A stretch of DNA of 64,000 nt from Eurosta solidaginis (Eukaryota; Arthropoda; Insecta; Diptera; Tephritidae), in NCBI RefSeq assembly GCF_040869045.1, contig NC_090322.1, forward strand, positions 77,337,675 through 77,401,674, in the 5' to 3' direction. The position numbers and the translations under genes were made by a program. The notes beneath the pieces were generated by a model. It was not told the DNA's origin and made no database searches. It saw nothing but the letters and a program-made list of their open reading frames with translations. This document shows, in pieces, positions 1 through 11,053 of the stretch; the stretch's first letter is position 1; each line of letters starts with the position of its first letter.

Positions 1-1764
1 GGTACTCGCCATCGCCAACGCGTAGAGGTCCATAAATCTTTCGAAGAACTTTTCTCTCGAACACTCCCAAAGCCGCTTCATCTGCTGTTGTCATGGTCCA
101 TGCTTCTGCCCCATATAGCAGGACGGGTACGATAAGTGACTTGTAGAGTATGATTTTCGTTCGCCGAGAGAGGACTTTACTTTTAAATTGCCTACCTAGT
201 CCAAAGTAGCATTTATTGGCAAGATTGATTCTTCGCTGGATTTCAGTGCTGATGTTGTTGCTAATGTTGATGCTGGTCCCCAAATAAACGAAGTCTTTTA
301 CTATTTCGAAATTATGGCTGCCAACAGTAGCGTGGTTGCCAAGGCGCATATGCGCTGACTCTTTGCTCGATGACAGCAGGTACTTCGTTTTGTCCTCATT
401 CACCGTCAAACCCATCTTTACCGCTTCTTTTTCCAGCTTGGAGTAAGCAGAACTAACAGCGCGAGTGTTTAGGCCGATGATATCAATGTCATCAGCATAT
501 GCCAGTAATTGCAGCTAGTATAATTTTCTCCAGCATCAAATTAAAGAAATCGCACGATAGGGGGTCACCCTGTCTGAAACATCGTTTAGTTTCGAACGGC
601 TCGGAGAGGTCCTTCCCAATTCTGACTGAGCTGATGGTGTTGCTCAACGTCATTTTGCACAGCCGTATAAGTTTTGCGGGAAAACCAAATTCAGACATAG
701 CGGCATATAGGCAGCTCCTTTTCGTGCTGTCGAAGGCGGCTTTAAAGTCGACGAAGAGGTGATGTGTGTCGATTCTCTTTTCACGGGTTTTTTCCAAGAT
801 TTGGCGCATTGTGAAAATCTGGTCGATGGTAGATTTACCAGGTCTGAAGCCGCACTGATAAGGTCCAATCAGCCGGTTCACGGTGGGCTTCAATCTTTCG
901 CACAATACACTTTCGCACACGCACAAAGGACCTTATATGCGATATTAAGAAGGCTGATTCCACGATAGTTGGTGCATTTTGCAGTATCCCCCTTCTTGTG
1001 GACTGGCCAAAGAACACTTAGATTCCAACCGTCGGGCATGCTTTCGTCCGCCCATATTTTGCTAAGAAGCTGCTGCATGCGCCTTACCAACTCCTCGCCG
1101 CCGAACTTGAATAGCTCCGCAGGCAATCCATCAGCGCCCACGGCCTTGTTGTTTTTCAATCTGGTTATTGCTATTCTAACTTCGTCATAATCGGGCGGGG
1201 GGACATATATTCCATCATCATCGATTGCGGGATCGGGTTCTTCATCTCTGCGCGGTGAATTGCTGCCTCCATTTAGGAGAGCAGAGAAGTGTTCCCTCCA
1301 TAATCTAAGCACTCTCTGGACATCAGTTACAAGGTCGCCGTTTTCATTCCTACAGGAGTTTGCCCCAGTCTTAAAACTTTCCGTCTGTCGCCGTATTTTT
1401 TGGTAGAATTTTCGGGCGTTATTCCGGGTGGCTAGCAGCTCAAGCTCCTCGCACTCACGCCTTTCTGCTTCTGCTTTTTTCTTCCTGAAAAGGCGTCTCG
1501 CTTCCCTTTTTAACTCACGATAGCGTTCACACACTCCTCTTGTCGCGCTCGCTTTTAACATAGCCCTGTAGGCAGCGTCTTTTCTTTCGGTTGCAACGCG
1601 GCATTCTTCATCATACCAGTTGTTTTTTCGTGGCCGCCGTTAACCAATTTTTTCCTCGGCGGCAGTATGAAGTGCTTTGGAGATATGCTCCCACTGCTCC
1701 TGTATTCCTTCAGGATGAGTTGTGCCCTCAGAGAGCAGGTGTGAGAGTCGAGTTGCGAAATCAT
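1..1764 (-). pseudogene. RTE reverse transcriptase remnant
   Basis: The reading frame runs from 1764 down to 1 in at least three pieces. A basic linker (about 1561-1300) is followed by the start of the RT with the stretch NNKAVGADGLPAE and the motif YRGISLLNIAYK (about 1170-960). Next come GFRPGKSTIDQ and the motif-A aspartate in FVDFKAAFDS (about 880-730), then RQGDPLS (about 575). The catalytic YADD lies at about 510-499 and is readable in this copy, followed by the thumb region down to position 1. Frame changes occur near 900 and 530, so no full-length protein can be made. The role would be target-primed reverse transcription of the element's own RNA. Confidence 0.8.
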
Positions 1765-1830
1765 TGGCAGTCTGTTGTGATTGAAGCTTTTCGACGTCTA
1801 GCTTTCCTTGTGTTTTTTGTTCCTTGTTTA
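1..1830 (-). mobile_element. RTE-clade non-LTR retrotransposon, copy 1 (truncated)
   Basis: This is the reverse transcriptase half of an endonuclease-RT retroposon lying on the minus strand. Its 3' end runs off the left edge of the window. It aligns base for base with the second copy at 12975-15180. Upstream in the element, similarity stops at about 1830, where the sequence switches to an unrelated jockey-type fragment, so the whole endonuclease domain is missing. Assignment to the RTE clade rests on the RT sequence and on the endonuclease seen in copy 2. I am confident of the class and less so of the exact clade. Confidence 0.85.
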
Positions 1831-2277
1831 GGAGCGGCATTATGAGCTGGTGGCGCCGTGAGGCCGTGGAGGTGCAGACTACGGGATGCCCTTGGGCGTG
1901 AACAGCAACGAGCCACAAACGATTTGTAAAAGTTACGAGGACGTCGGATTTGGGGTCAAGCCCAGAACATCCCGTCCGATGCAACCATCTCTTACACGTG
2001 ACGCGCTGACAAAAGTGTGACCGTCCTAATACGATTCCGACAAACGCAACAAAACCATATCTCTGAACCGGGATCAAGTACAGGTCCCGGATTGGGTTCG
2101 ATACCTTCCCGGAGGAGAAAATGGCGCAGTCCCACTGCAAGGATCTGCTGGGAGTATTTTGCGCAGAACATCTTCCTGCGTTGGTGGCCTTCGGCAAAGC
2201 GTATAAAAATTTACCCTGGGTGTGTCCAAAACCGGTTTGGTGACAAAAACTATATCCGCGCAAAAAAGGAACCCCAT
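1831..2277 (-). mobile_element. Jockey-type retroposon, gag-region fragment (copy A)
   Basis: Read on the minus strand, this segment resembles the 5' region of the jockey-type element at 28120-28500. Both have a GGGAAGGTATCGAACCCAA-like stretch, a GGACGGTCA stretch and the same order of blocks, ending near GGCGCCACCAGCTCATA. The minus frame contains a Cys- and Trp-rich stretch, CKRWLHRTGCSGLDPKSD, like the zinc-binding part of non-LTR Gag proteins. It has no start or stop context of its own. An open frame at 1640-2263 simply reads through from this scrap into the RTE. Confidence 0.6.
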
Positions 2278-2387
2278 AAATTAGTTCGTTTACGGCTTAA
2301 AATCATTTCCCTCCACCTTAAATACAACAAGTACCGTTTTGAATAATGCGGCTACTTCCATAACCAACGGAGGAACATTCCCTACAA

Positions 2388-3175
2388 TGAACGAAAATAT
2401 AATAGCGATACTACAAACAATATTACAGAAGCATACCGACCTGGAACCTAGATTGACTAAGATCTAAAAAAAAGGTGCATAGTGAAATATTGAACTGTTA
2501 TTTGTGAAACCCTAGTAATTGTAGCCGCAATATCTTGATTCTCATTCATTATTTTTATGCTATCATTTCAACTTCCAGAATTGGCAGCTCAATATAAAGC
2601 CATGCGTGACTCAAAAGTTCTGATTAAGAAAACGCACAAAATAGTATGCCTTATCAGCGGAGAAATGGAAAATGATACTCACACCGAGCTCTCTATCGTT
2701 ATGCCACTAACATCGCTGGATTCAGTTTATGACATTGATTATCAAGAATCAATGGTATTTTTAAGTATTTTTTATTGTGTTTCATAATTTAAATTGGTGG
2801 TTTTTCGTTATTTAGAAATCATATATCTTTACGCTGAAAGGTGCATCATCACACATTATTGGAGTAATAAGAAAACTTTTCTGTGACAACGTTCTTTTCT
2901 ATTTTAACTGGGACGGGGTACATGGCAAACTATCTTTATCTAAACTGAAACTCGTGAACAGCGTACTTTTTGGTAGAGTAATTTAAATTATTTTAAAATC
3001 TCATTCCTTACATTGTCCATTTCTATTAATTTAGATATTTTCAAACTGCAAGGCAGGATAGAATTTGAAGACACCATGAGAAGATATTTGACGCTGAGCC
3101 ACAACCGGCATAAACAAAGGCGGTATCTGACAAGTAAATCCAGCTCTACAACACCATTAACCTACATACCTTAGC
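2388..3175 (+). pseudogene. DUF4806-like gene fragment with introns (copy A)
   Basis: This is a possible host-type gene fragment. A short first exon may start at ATG 2388 (MNENIIAILQTILQKHT). A second block, about 2568-2755, reads LPELAAQYKAMRDSKVLIKK and then PLTSLDSVYDIDYQES. After GTATTT and a tract ending TTATTTAG at about 2815, coding resumes with SSHIIGVIRKLFCDN and FNWDGVHGKLSLSKLKL. A further tract ending TTTAG at about 3034 leads to a third block ending RYLTLSHNRHKQRRYL. The order of an acidic segment, a GG-x-x-VR-x-IL-like helix, a W-G-GK motif and a basic tail resembles the DUF4806 domain common in insects. That match is from memory of the family pattern. Function is unknown. Confidence 0.45.
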
Positions 3176-3181
3176 TAAAAC

Positions 3182-4018
3182 AAGTAAGGAAGATTAAGTT
3201 CGGGTGTAACCGAACATTACATACTCAGTTGAGAGCTATGGTAACAACATAAGGGAAAATAACCATGTAGGAAAATGAACCGAGGGAAACCCTAGAATGT
3301 GTTTGTATGACATGTGTATCAAATGAAAGGCATTAAAGAGTATTTTATGAGGAAGTGGGCCATAGTTCTATAGGTGGACGCCATTTAGGGATATAGCCAC
3401 AAAGGTGGACCAGGGGTGACCCTAGAATTTGTTTGTATAATATGGGCATCAAACGAATGGTGTTAATGAGTATTTTAAAAGGGAGTGGGCCTTAGTTCTA
3501 TAGGTGGATGCCGTTTCGAAATATCGCCATAAAGGTGGACCAGGGGTGACTCTAGAATCCGTTTGTACGATATGGGTATCAAATGAAAGGTGTTAATGAG
3601 TATTTTAAAAGGGAGTAATCCTTAGTTCCATAGGTGGACGCCGTTTCGAGATATCGCCATAAAGGTGGACCAGGGGTGACCCTAGAATTTGTTTGTACAA
3701 TATGGGTATCAAAAGAAAGGTGTTAATGAGTATTTTAAAAGGGAGTAATCCTTAGTTCCATAGGTGGACGCCGTTTCGAGATATCGCCATAAAGGTGGAC
3801 CAGGGGTGACCCTAGAATTTGTTTGTACAATATGGGCATCAAACGAAAGGTGTTAATGAGTATTTTAAAAGGGAGTGGGCCTTATTTCTATAGGTGGACG
3901 CCGTTTCGAAATATCGCCTTAAAGGTGGACCAGGGGTGACTCTAGAGTGTGTTTGTACGACATGGGTATCAAATTAAAGGTATTAATGAGGGTTTTAAAA
4001 GGGAGTGGTGGTTGTTGT
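3182..4018. mobile_element. Satellite-bearing inverted-end repeat element, truncated copy
   Basis: It begins AAGTAAGGAAGATTAAGTTC and then GGTGTAACCGAACATTACAT, with a sub-terminal ATACTCAGTTGAGAGCT. It then enters an array of about 130-bp units and stops abruptly at 4018, where unrelated DNA begins. The full-length version is at 6065-9646. The ends and internal array recall fly Helitron-like (DINE-type) repeats, but I cannot confirm that class by eye. Confidence 0.7.
3300..4018. repeat. 130-bp satellite array, about 5.5 units
   Basis: Units contain CTATAGGTGGACGCCGTTTC, GATATCGCCATAAAGGTGG, CAGGGGTGACCCTAGAAT and GGTGTTAATGAGTATTTTAA. The word CAGGGGTGAC recurs at 3541, 3671 and 3801, giving a 130-bp period. 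Units differ by a few bases each. Confidence 0.9.
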
Positions 4019-4380
4019 GATCTTACCAACAATTTCCTCTTCAGGATGCTCAGTACTAATGCTAGTCACCACGATCTTTGCTTCGGCTACCTATTGAATT
4101 TTATCTCCCATAACATTATCTACTATTGCAATTTTTAATCAATATAAATTACCGAGGCAAATACTGGCAAACCAAATTGCGTAGTTCCACTCTTTTTTGG
4201 GGAAATACCTCCAACCAGTTTGGTACCATATTCCAAAGCTTGTTGGCTGTGGCAAGTACCTTGTTTTCCGGTAAATCCTTAGCAAATGACACGTGAGTCC
4301 CCGGGAACGATTTGGTATGACCACACTAAACCTTCTAGGCCAGCCCGTCTTTCCACCCAGCCTTTCCATCCATAAGGAAC
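4019..4380. other. Spacer with no recognisable feature
   Basis: This unique-looking stretch lies between the truncated satellite and the jockey-type 3' fragment. I see no coding pattern and no matching copy elsewhere in the window. It may be 3' untranslated sequence of the neighbouring minus-strand jockey-type scrap. Confidence 0.3.
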
Positions 4381-4713
4381 TTGGAATCGCCAGAGCATCG
4401 GCTGCTAAAGAAATAGGATTCGCAACGGGTAGGTGAGGTTGACGATTAGGTTGGAAAAGCTATTTATTACGCTGGAATTGTCATAAATGTTCTCTAACGG
4501 GAGTCCAAGGAAACATGCAATTTAACCCAGGGTGGACCAAAGTGAGAGGGGTGTTAGAAGAGTTTGTTCCACATTACAATTGAAGAGTGGTTGGTGTTAT
4601 GTGGGGACAAATTGCAAGCAGGACATACATTTTGTATGTCGGTGTTGATTCCGGATAAGAAAGAGTTAACCTGTTACAGTACCCAGTGCGTTCCTACTCT
4701 GCGAGGAAGAATA
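4381..4713 (-). mobile_element. Jockey-type retroposon, 3' end fragment
   Basis: On the minus strand the degenerate translation parallels the C-terminal region of the jockey-type element at about 31490-31680: a Cys-rich block (MYVLLAICPHIT against NVCPACNVSPHD), then a TPLTLV/TPLSLW segment and a GLPLE segment. It directly adjoins the gag scrap at 4714-5160 in the same orientation. The two together look like one element with its endonuclease and most of its RT deleted. Confidence 0.55.
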
Positions 4714-5160
4714 GGAGCGGCATTATGAGCTGGTGGCGCCGTGAGGCCGTGGAGGTGCAGACTACGGGATGCCCTTGGGCGTGAACAGCAACGAGCCACA
4801 AACGATTTGTAAAAGTTACGAGGACGTCGGATTTGGGGTCAAGCCCAGAACATCCCGTCCGATGCAACCATCTCTTACACGTGACGCGCTGACAAAAGTG
4901 TGACCGTCCTAATACGATTCCGACAAACGCAACAAAACCATATCTCTGAACCGGGATCAAGTACAGGTCCCGGATTGGGTTCGATACCTTCCCGGAGGAG
5001 AAAATGGCGCAGTCCCACTGCAAGGATCTGCTGGGAGTATTTTGCGCAGAACATCTTCCTGCGTTGGTGGCCTTCGGCAAAGCGTATAAAAATTTACCCT
5101 GGGTGGGTCCAAAACCGGTTTGGTGACAAAAACTATATCCGCGCAAAAAAGGAACCCCAT
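4714..5160 (-). mobile_element. Jockey-type retroposon, gag-region fragment (copy B)
   Basis: It is nearly identical to 1831-2277, with one T/G difference noticed near 5108. It is contiguous with the 3' fragment at 4381-4713. The minus-strand frame here has a short in-frame run of 150 residues containing the same CKRWLHRTGCSGLDPK stretch. Confidence 0.6.
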
Positions 5161-5270
5161 AAATTAGTTCGTTTACGGCTTAAAATCATTTCCCTCCACC
5201 TTAAATACAACAAGTACCGTTTTGAATAATGCGGCTACTTCCATAACCAACGGAGGAACATTCCCTACAA

Positions 5271-6058
5271 TGAACGAAAATATAATAGCGATACTACAAA
5301 CAATATTACAGAAGCATACCGACCTGGAACCTAGATTGACTAAGATCTAAAAAAAAGGTGCATAGTGAAATATTGAACTGTTATTTGTGAAACCCTAGTA
5401 ATTGTAGCCGCAATATCTTGATTCTCATTCATTATTTTTATGCTATCATTTCAACTTCCAGAATTGGCAGCTCAATATAAAGCCATGCGTGACTCAAAAG
5501 TTCTGATTAAGAAAACGCACAAAATAGTATGCCTTATCAGCGGAGAAATGGAAAATGATACTCACACCGAGCTCTCTATCGTTATGCCACTAACATCGCT
5601 GGATTCAGTTTATGACATTGATTATCAAGAATCAATGGTATTTTTAAGTATTTTTTATTGTGTTTCATAATTTAAATTGGTGGTTTTTCGTTATTTAGAA
5701 ATCATATATCTTTACGCTGAAAGGTGCATCATCACACATTATTGGAGTAATAAGAAAACTTTTCTGTGACAACGTTCTTTTCTATTTTAACTGGGACGGG
5801 GTACATGGCAAACTATCTTTATCTAAACTGAAACTCGTGAACAGCGTACTTTTTGGTAGAGTAATTTAAATTATTTTAAAATCTCATTCCTTACATTGTC
5901 CATTTCTATTAATTTAGATATTTTCAAACTGCAAGGCAGGATAGAATTTGAAGACACCATGAGAAGATATTTGACGCTGAGCCACAACCGGCATAAACAA
6001 AGGCGGTATCTGACAAGTAAATCCAGCTCTACAACACCATTAACCTACATACTTTAGC
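5271..6058 (+). pseudogene. DUF4806-like gene fragment with introns (copy B)
   Basis: It has the same exon-like blocks as the copy at 2388-3175 and I noticed no amino-acid change. The second block lies at about 5451-5638, the third starts after the acceptor-like TTATTTAG near 5698, and the last follows TTTAG near 5917. No promoter, upstream exons or polyadenylation signal can be assigned. Both copies are flanked only by transposon DNA, so the fragment was probably captured or moved by repeat activity. Confidence 0.45.
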
Positions 6059-6064
6059 TAAAAC

Positions 6065-9000
6065 AAGTAAGGAAGATTAAGTTCGGGTGTAACCGAACAT
6101 TACATACTCAGTTGAGAGCTATGGTAACAACATAAGGGAAAATAACCATGTAGGAAAATGAACCGAGGGAAACCCTAGAATGTGTTTGTATGACATGTGT
6201 ATCAAATGAAAGGCATTAAAGAGTATTTTATGAGGAAGTGGGCCATAGTTCTATAGGTGGACGCCATTTAGGGATATAGCCACAAAGGTGGACCAGGGGT
6301 GACCCTAGAATTTGTTTGTATAATATGGGCATCAAACGAATGGTGTTAATGAGTATTTTAAAAGGGAGTGGGCCTTAGTTCTATAGGTGGATGCCGTTTC
6401 GAAATATCGCCATAAAGGTGGACCAGGGGTGACTCTAGAATCCGTTTGTACGATATGGGTATCAAATGAAAGGTGTTAATGAGTATTTTAAAAGGGAGTA
6501 ATCCTTAGTTCCATAGGTCGACGCCGTTTCGAGATATCGCCATAAAGGTGGACCAGGGGTGACCCTAGAATTTGTTTGTACAATATGGGTATCAAAAGAA
6601 AGGTGTTAATGAGTATTTTAAAAGGGAGTAATCCTTAGTTCCATAGGTGGACGCCGTTTCGAGATATCGCCATAAAGGTGGACCAGGGGTGACCCTAGAA
6701 TTTGTTTGTACAATATGGGCATCAAACGAAAGGTGTTAATGAGTATTTTAAAAGGGAGTGGGCCTTATTTCTATAGGTGGACGCCGTTTCGAAATATCGC
6801 CATAAAGGTGGACCAGGGGTGACTCTAGAGTGTGTTTGTACGACATGGGTATCAAATTAAAGGTATTAATGAGGGTTTTAAAAGGAAGTGGTGGTTGTTG
6901 TATAGGTGGTCGAATTTTCGAGATATCGCCACAAAGGTGGATCAGGGGTGACCCTAGAATTTGTTTGTACAATATGGGTATCAAAAGAAAGGTGTTAATG
7001 AGTATTTTAAAAGGGAGTATTCCTTAGTTCCATAGGTGGACGCCGTTTGGAGATATCGCCATAAAGGTGGACCAGGGGTGACCCTAGAATTTGTTTGTAC
7101 AATATGGGCATCAAACGAAAGGTGTAAATGAGTATTTTAAAAGGGAGTGGGCCTTATATATATAGGTGGACGCCGTTTCGAAATATCGCCATAAAGGTGG
7201 ACCAGGGGTGACTCTAGAATGGGTTTGTACGATATGGGTATCAAATTAAAGGTATTAATGAGGGTTTTAAAAGGGAGTGGTGGTTGTTGTATAGGTGGTC
7301 GAATTTTCGAGATATCGCCACAAAGGTGGACCAGGGGTGACCCTAGAATTTGTTTGTATAATATGGGTATCAAAAGAAAGGTGTTAATGAGTATTTTAAA
7401 AGGGAGTAATCCTTAGTTCCATAGGTGAACGCCGTTTTGAGATATCGCCATAAAGGTGGATCCTAGAATTGGTTTGTACAATATGGGCATCAAACGAAAG
7501 GTGTTAATGAGTATTTTAAAAGGGAGTGGGCCTTAGTTCTATAGGTGGACGCCGTTTCGAAATATCGCCATAAAGGTGGACCAGGGGTGACTCTAGAATG
7601 GGTTTGTACGATATGGGTATCAAATTAAAGGTATTAATGAGGGTTTTAAAAGGGAGTGGTGGTTGTTGTATAGGTGGTCGAATTTTGGAGATATCGGCAC
7701 AAAGGTGGGCCAGGGGTGACCCTAGAATTTGTTTGTACAATATGGGTATCAAAAGAAAGGTGTTAATGAGTATTTTAAAAGGGAGTTATCCTTAGTTCCA
7801 TAGGTGGATGCCGTTTCGAGATATCGCCATAAAGGTGGAGCAGGGGTGACCCTAGAATTTGTTTGTATAATATGGGTATCAAAAGAAAGGTGTTAATGAG
7901 TATTTTAAAGGGAGTAATCCTTAGTTCCATAGGTGGACGCCGTTTCGAGATATCGCCATAAAGGTGGGCCAGGAGTGGCTCTAGAATTCGCTTGTGCAAT
8001 ATAGGCATCAAACGAAAGAAGTTAATGAGTATTTTAAAAGGGAGTGGGCCTTAGTTCTATAGGTGGACGCCTTTTCGAGGTATCGCAATAAAGGTGGACC
8101 AGGGGTGACTCTAGACTTTGTTTGTACGATATGAGTATCAAATGAAAGGTGTTAATGAGTATTTTAAAAGGGCGTGGGGCTTAGTTCTATAGGTGGACGC
8201 CTTTTCGAGATATCGCCATAAAGGTGGGCCAGGGGTGACTCTATAGTGTGTTTGTACGATATGGGTATCAAATTAAAGGTATTAATGAGAGTTTTAAAAG
8301 GGAGTGGTGGTAGTTGTATATGTGAAGGCGTTTTCCAGATATCGACCAAAATGTGGACCAGGGTGACCCAGAATATCATCTGTTGGATACCGCTAATTTA
8401 TTTATATATGTAGTACCTGCCAAGATTTTAAGTGTTTTTTATTTCGCACTGCAGAACTTTTTCATTTTCTTCTACTTAATATGGTAGGTGTCACAACCAT
8501 TTTATAAAGTTTTTTCTAAAGTTATATTTCGCGTCAATAAAACAATCCTATTACCTTACCGTGTTTCATCCCTTTTTTCGTATTTGGTATAGGATTAATG
8601 CATTTTTTTAATTTTTCGTAATTTTCGATATCGAAAAAGTGGGCGTGGTCATAGTCGGATTTCGTTCATTTTTCATACCAAGACAAAGTGAGTTCAAGTA
8701 AGCACGTGAACTAAGATAAAAGATATGTCGATTTTTGCTCAAGTTATCGTGTTAACGGCCATGCGAAGGACAGACGGACGACTGTGTATAAAAACTGGGC
8801 ATGGCATCAACGAATTTCGCCCATTTTCGCAGAAAACAGTTAGCGTCATAAAATCTGTGCCTCTACCAAATTTCAAAAGGATTGGTTAATTTTTGTTCGA
8901 CTTATGGCGTTAAAAGTATCCTAGACAAATTAAATTGAAATTTTCTTTTATTTTTGTATTTTGTTGCACCATATCATTACTTGAGTTGAATGTTGACATA

Positions 9001-9646
9001 ATTTACTTATATAGTGTAAAGATATTAAATTTTTTGTTAAAATTTTACTTTAAAAAAAAAAATTTTTTAAAAGTGGGCGTGGTCGTTCTCCGATTTTGCT
9101 AATTTTTATTAAGCGTACATATATTAATTGGAGTAACGTTCCTGTCAAATTTCATCATGATATCTTCAACGACTGCCAAATTACAGCTTGCAAAAATTTT
9201 AAATTACCTTCTTTTAAAAGTGGGCGGTGCCACGCCCATTGTCCAAAAATTTACTAATTTTCTATTCTGCGTCATAAGTTGAACTCATCTACCAAGTTTC
9301 ATCGCTTTATCTGTCTTTTGTAATGAATTATCGCACTTTTTCGGTTTTTCGAAATTTTCGATATCGAAAAAGTGGGCGTGGTTATAGTCCGATATCGTTC
9401 ATTTTAAATATGAGATGAGTGCTCAGGAACCTACATACCAAATTTCATCAAGATACCTCAAAATTTACTCAAGTTATCGTGTTAACGGACGGACGGACAT
9501 GGCTCAATCAAATTTTTTTTCGATCCTGATTATTTTGATATATGGAAGTCTATATCTATCTCGATTCCTTTATATATGTACAACCAACCGTTATCCAATC
9601 AAACTTAATATACTCTGTGAGCTCTGCTCAACTGAGTATAAAAAAA
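6065..9646. mobile_element. Satellite-bearing inverted-end repeat element, full copy
   Basis: The left end has ATACTCAGTTGAGAGCT and the right end has AGCTCTGCTCAACTGAGTAT, an imperfect inverted pair. The left third to two thirds is a 130-bp satellite. The right 1.25 kb (8386-9646) is non-repetitive and has several AAAAGTGGGCGTGGTC-like words (near 8636, 9069 and 9368), TCAAGTTATCGTGTTAACGG twice (near 8739 and 9467) and a GAGCTCTGCTCAACTGAG end. No transposase is present, so it is non-autonomous. The design, with short inverted ends and a central tandem array, resembles fly DINE/Helitron-type repeats with central arrays. I cannot see a Helitron CTRR terminus with certainty. Confidence 0.7.
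6180..8385. repeat. 130-bp satellite array, about 17 units, partly in higher-order triplets
   Basis: Units have the same sequence as at 3300-4018. Between about 6830 and 7800 the units are arranged in threes: a distinctive variant with TATAGGTGGTCGAATTTT recurs near 6900, 7290 and 7670, so the larger period is about 380-390 bp. The last units (after 7980) are more diverged and one ends inside the array edge near 8385. Open frames of 65-78 residues recur here only because three units are a multiple of three bases. Confidence 0.9.
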
Positions 9647-10450
9647 TTCCATTTAGCTGCGTTTGATCAAGGAAATCGGACTGTTGTATGAAATACATGA
9701 ATAATATTATTGGGACTATACACATGCATACCTACATACGTGAATGCACATATTTTTGTTTATTGCGGTATCCCTCTGATAGTTTTCCGAACCTCAACAT
9801 GCCAAAAGGAAATTAATTGTTATTTTAGTTACATATATTCACTTTTTTCTTATTCTAAGCTTTTTATTCTCTTTACTAAAAAAATATTCAACAATCGCGT
9901 AAAGTTTGAAACGATTTTTAAAGCAATTTAATTGCAACGAATTTGTAAATAATTTTTAACCAAAATTTATAAACTAGATGTATAACAAAAAAATATTTTG
10001 GATATAAATATTTTTGATGAACTTAACTGAAAGTATCAATACCATCAACTAAATGGTCTTTATAAATATTGTAATCACATAATTCAAAACAAAAAATTAC
10101 TATGAGTATAATTATTCCAGCGAATGTATATATCGCATTCTAAACTAAAAAATGTCAAAACTTAAAAAAAATTTAAATCGGTATTTAAGTGTAAATCGAT
10201 CGATTAAAGCTTCGTGAAATAACTTACGTTTTTTGGTAGTCAACGTTATCGTTTAGCCTGGTTTTGTTAGGAATTTTGTTATTTTTGTGGTATAAATCAA
10301 CATTGAACACAAAGTTTATCTGATTATGAGTTGCAACACTTTTTGGTTTAGGTTGCGATATGTAAAATTACATATTTTTGTACACAGTTCTAAAATGTAA
10401 AGAAAAAATTTATATTTTTCTATAAATTAAATTATTAAAAAGCTATTGTT
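9647..10450. other. AT-rich DNA, nothing recognised
   Basis: About 800 bp of AT-rich sequence with short open frames of ordinary length for such composition. I see no repeat, no coding pattern and no second copy in the window. Confidence 0.4.
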
Positions 10451-11053
10451 ATATTAATGATATAGAGAAGCGCCAACACGAATGCAGGTGGCTTCAAACC
10501 ACTGGTAGTCAATTCACCACTTTATCTCCCAGAGAAAATGTTAAATGGTTCACTTTATGTAAAGAAGTGTGGTACCACACCTTTTTCAGGTTTAGTTCAG
10601 AAAGTTGCAATGGAAGTTCTGAAAGTTACAATTCAAGTTCAGAAAATTAAAGCTCTGAATTTTCAATGGAAGTTCAGTAAATTACATTTGGATTTCAGGA
10701 GTTTCAACTGAAGTTCAGAAAATTAAAATTGAAGTTCAGAATTTCTGTTTGTAGTTCAGAAAATTATAATTGCACTTAAATTGTAATTTTCTGAACTACA
10801 AATAGAAATTCTGAGCTTGAATTTTAATTTTCTGAGCTTCAATTGTAATTTTCTGAACTTGAATTGAAATTTTTGAACTTCAATTGTAACTTTCAAACCT
10901 CAATTGCAGCTTTTTGAACCAAAATAAAAAAGGTGTAGCATTAAAATTGGCGAATTTCAAGTCAACGTACTCAAATTGTGAATTGCTTACTCGCGATTTG
11001 ATGGTTTACTGCTTGCAACCAATAGTTCTGCTAGTTCTTCTCTTTCACCATAT
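10451..11053. mobile_element. Foldback (hairpin) element, 603 bp, probable 8-bp target duplication
   Basis: The word CTATTGTT lies at 10443-10450 and again at 11054-11061, flanking the element as an 8-bp direct repeat. The inner part, about 10570-10945, is a long palindrome centred near 10779. Both arms are made of roughly 21-bp repeats with the core GAAGTTCAGAAAATTAAAATT on the left and its complement on the right. The outer ends (ATATTAATGATATAGAGAAG, and ATATGGTGAAAGAGAAG read from the right) are loosely inverted. An 8-bp duplication would fit a hAT-type non-autonomous element. There is no coding capacity. Confidence 0.65.

Larger units (their letters stand above)
1831..4018. repeat. Direct duplication, copy A (2188 bp)
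   Basis: This block is repeated at 4714-6901 with a constant offset of 2883 bp and no length difference that I can find. I noticed only about five single-base differences, for example near 2225, 3170, 3635, 3919 and 4003. The block holds a jockey-type gag scrap, a DUF4806-like gene fragment and the first part of the satellite-bearing element. Its left end abuts RTE sequence. Its right end stops inside a satellite unit. Confidence 0.9.
4714..6901. repeat. Direct duplication, copy B (2188 bp)
   Basis: This is the partner of 1831-4018. Here the block is in its likely original setting. On the left it joins a jockey-type 3' fragment of the same orientation, and on the right the satellite array continues without a break. 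Copy A, which is cut off at both ends, is therefore more likely the derived one. Confidence 0.9.

Noticed and set aside
1640..2263. 207-residue open frame
   Set aside because: It runs across the junction of an RTE remnant and a jockey-type gag scrap. It is a chance fusion of two broken coding regions.
6748..8379. Recurring open frames of 65-78 residues on both strands
   Set aside because: They follow the 130-bp satellite with three-unit spacing. They are a by-product of the repeat, with no conserved start context and no domain.
9415..9931. Two short open frames after the satellite
   Set aside because: One covers the non-coding end of the repeat element and the other is AT-rich DNA with no coding signature.
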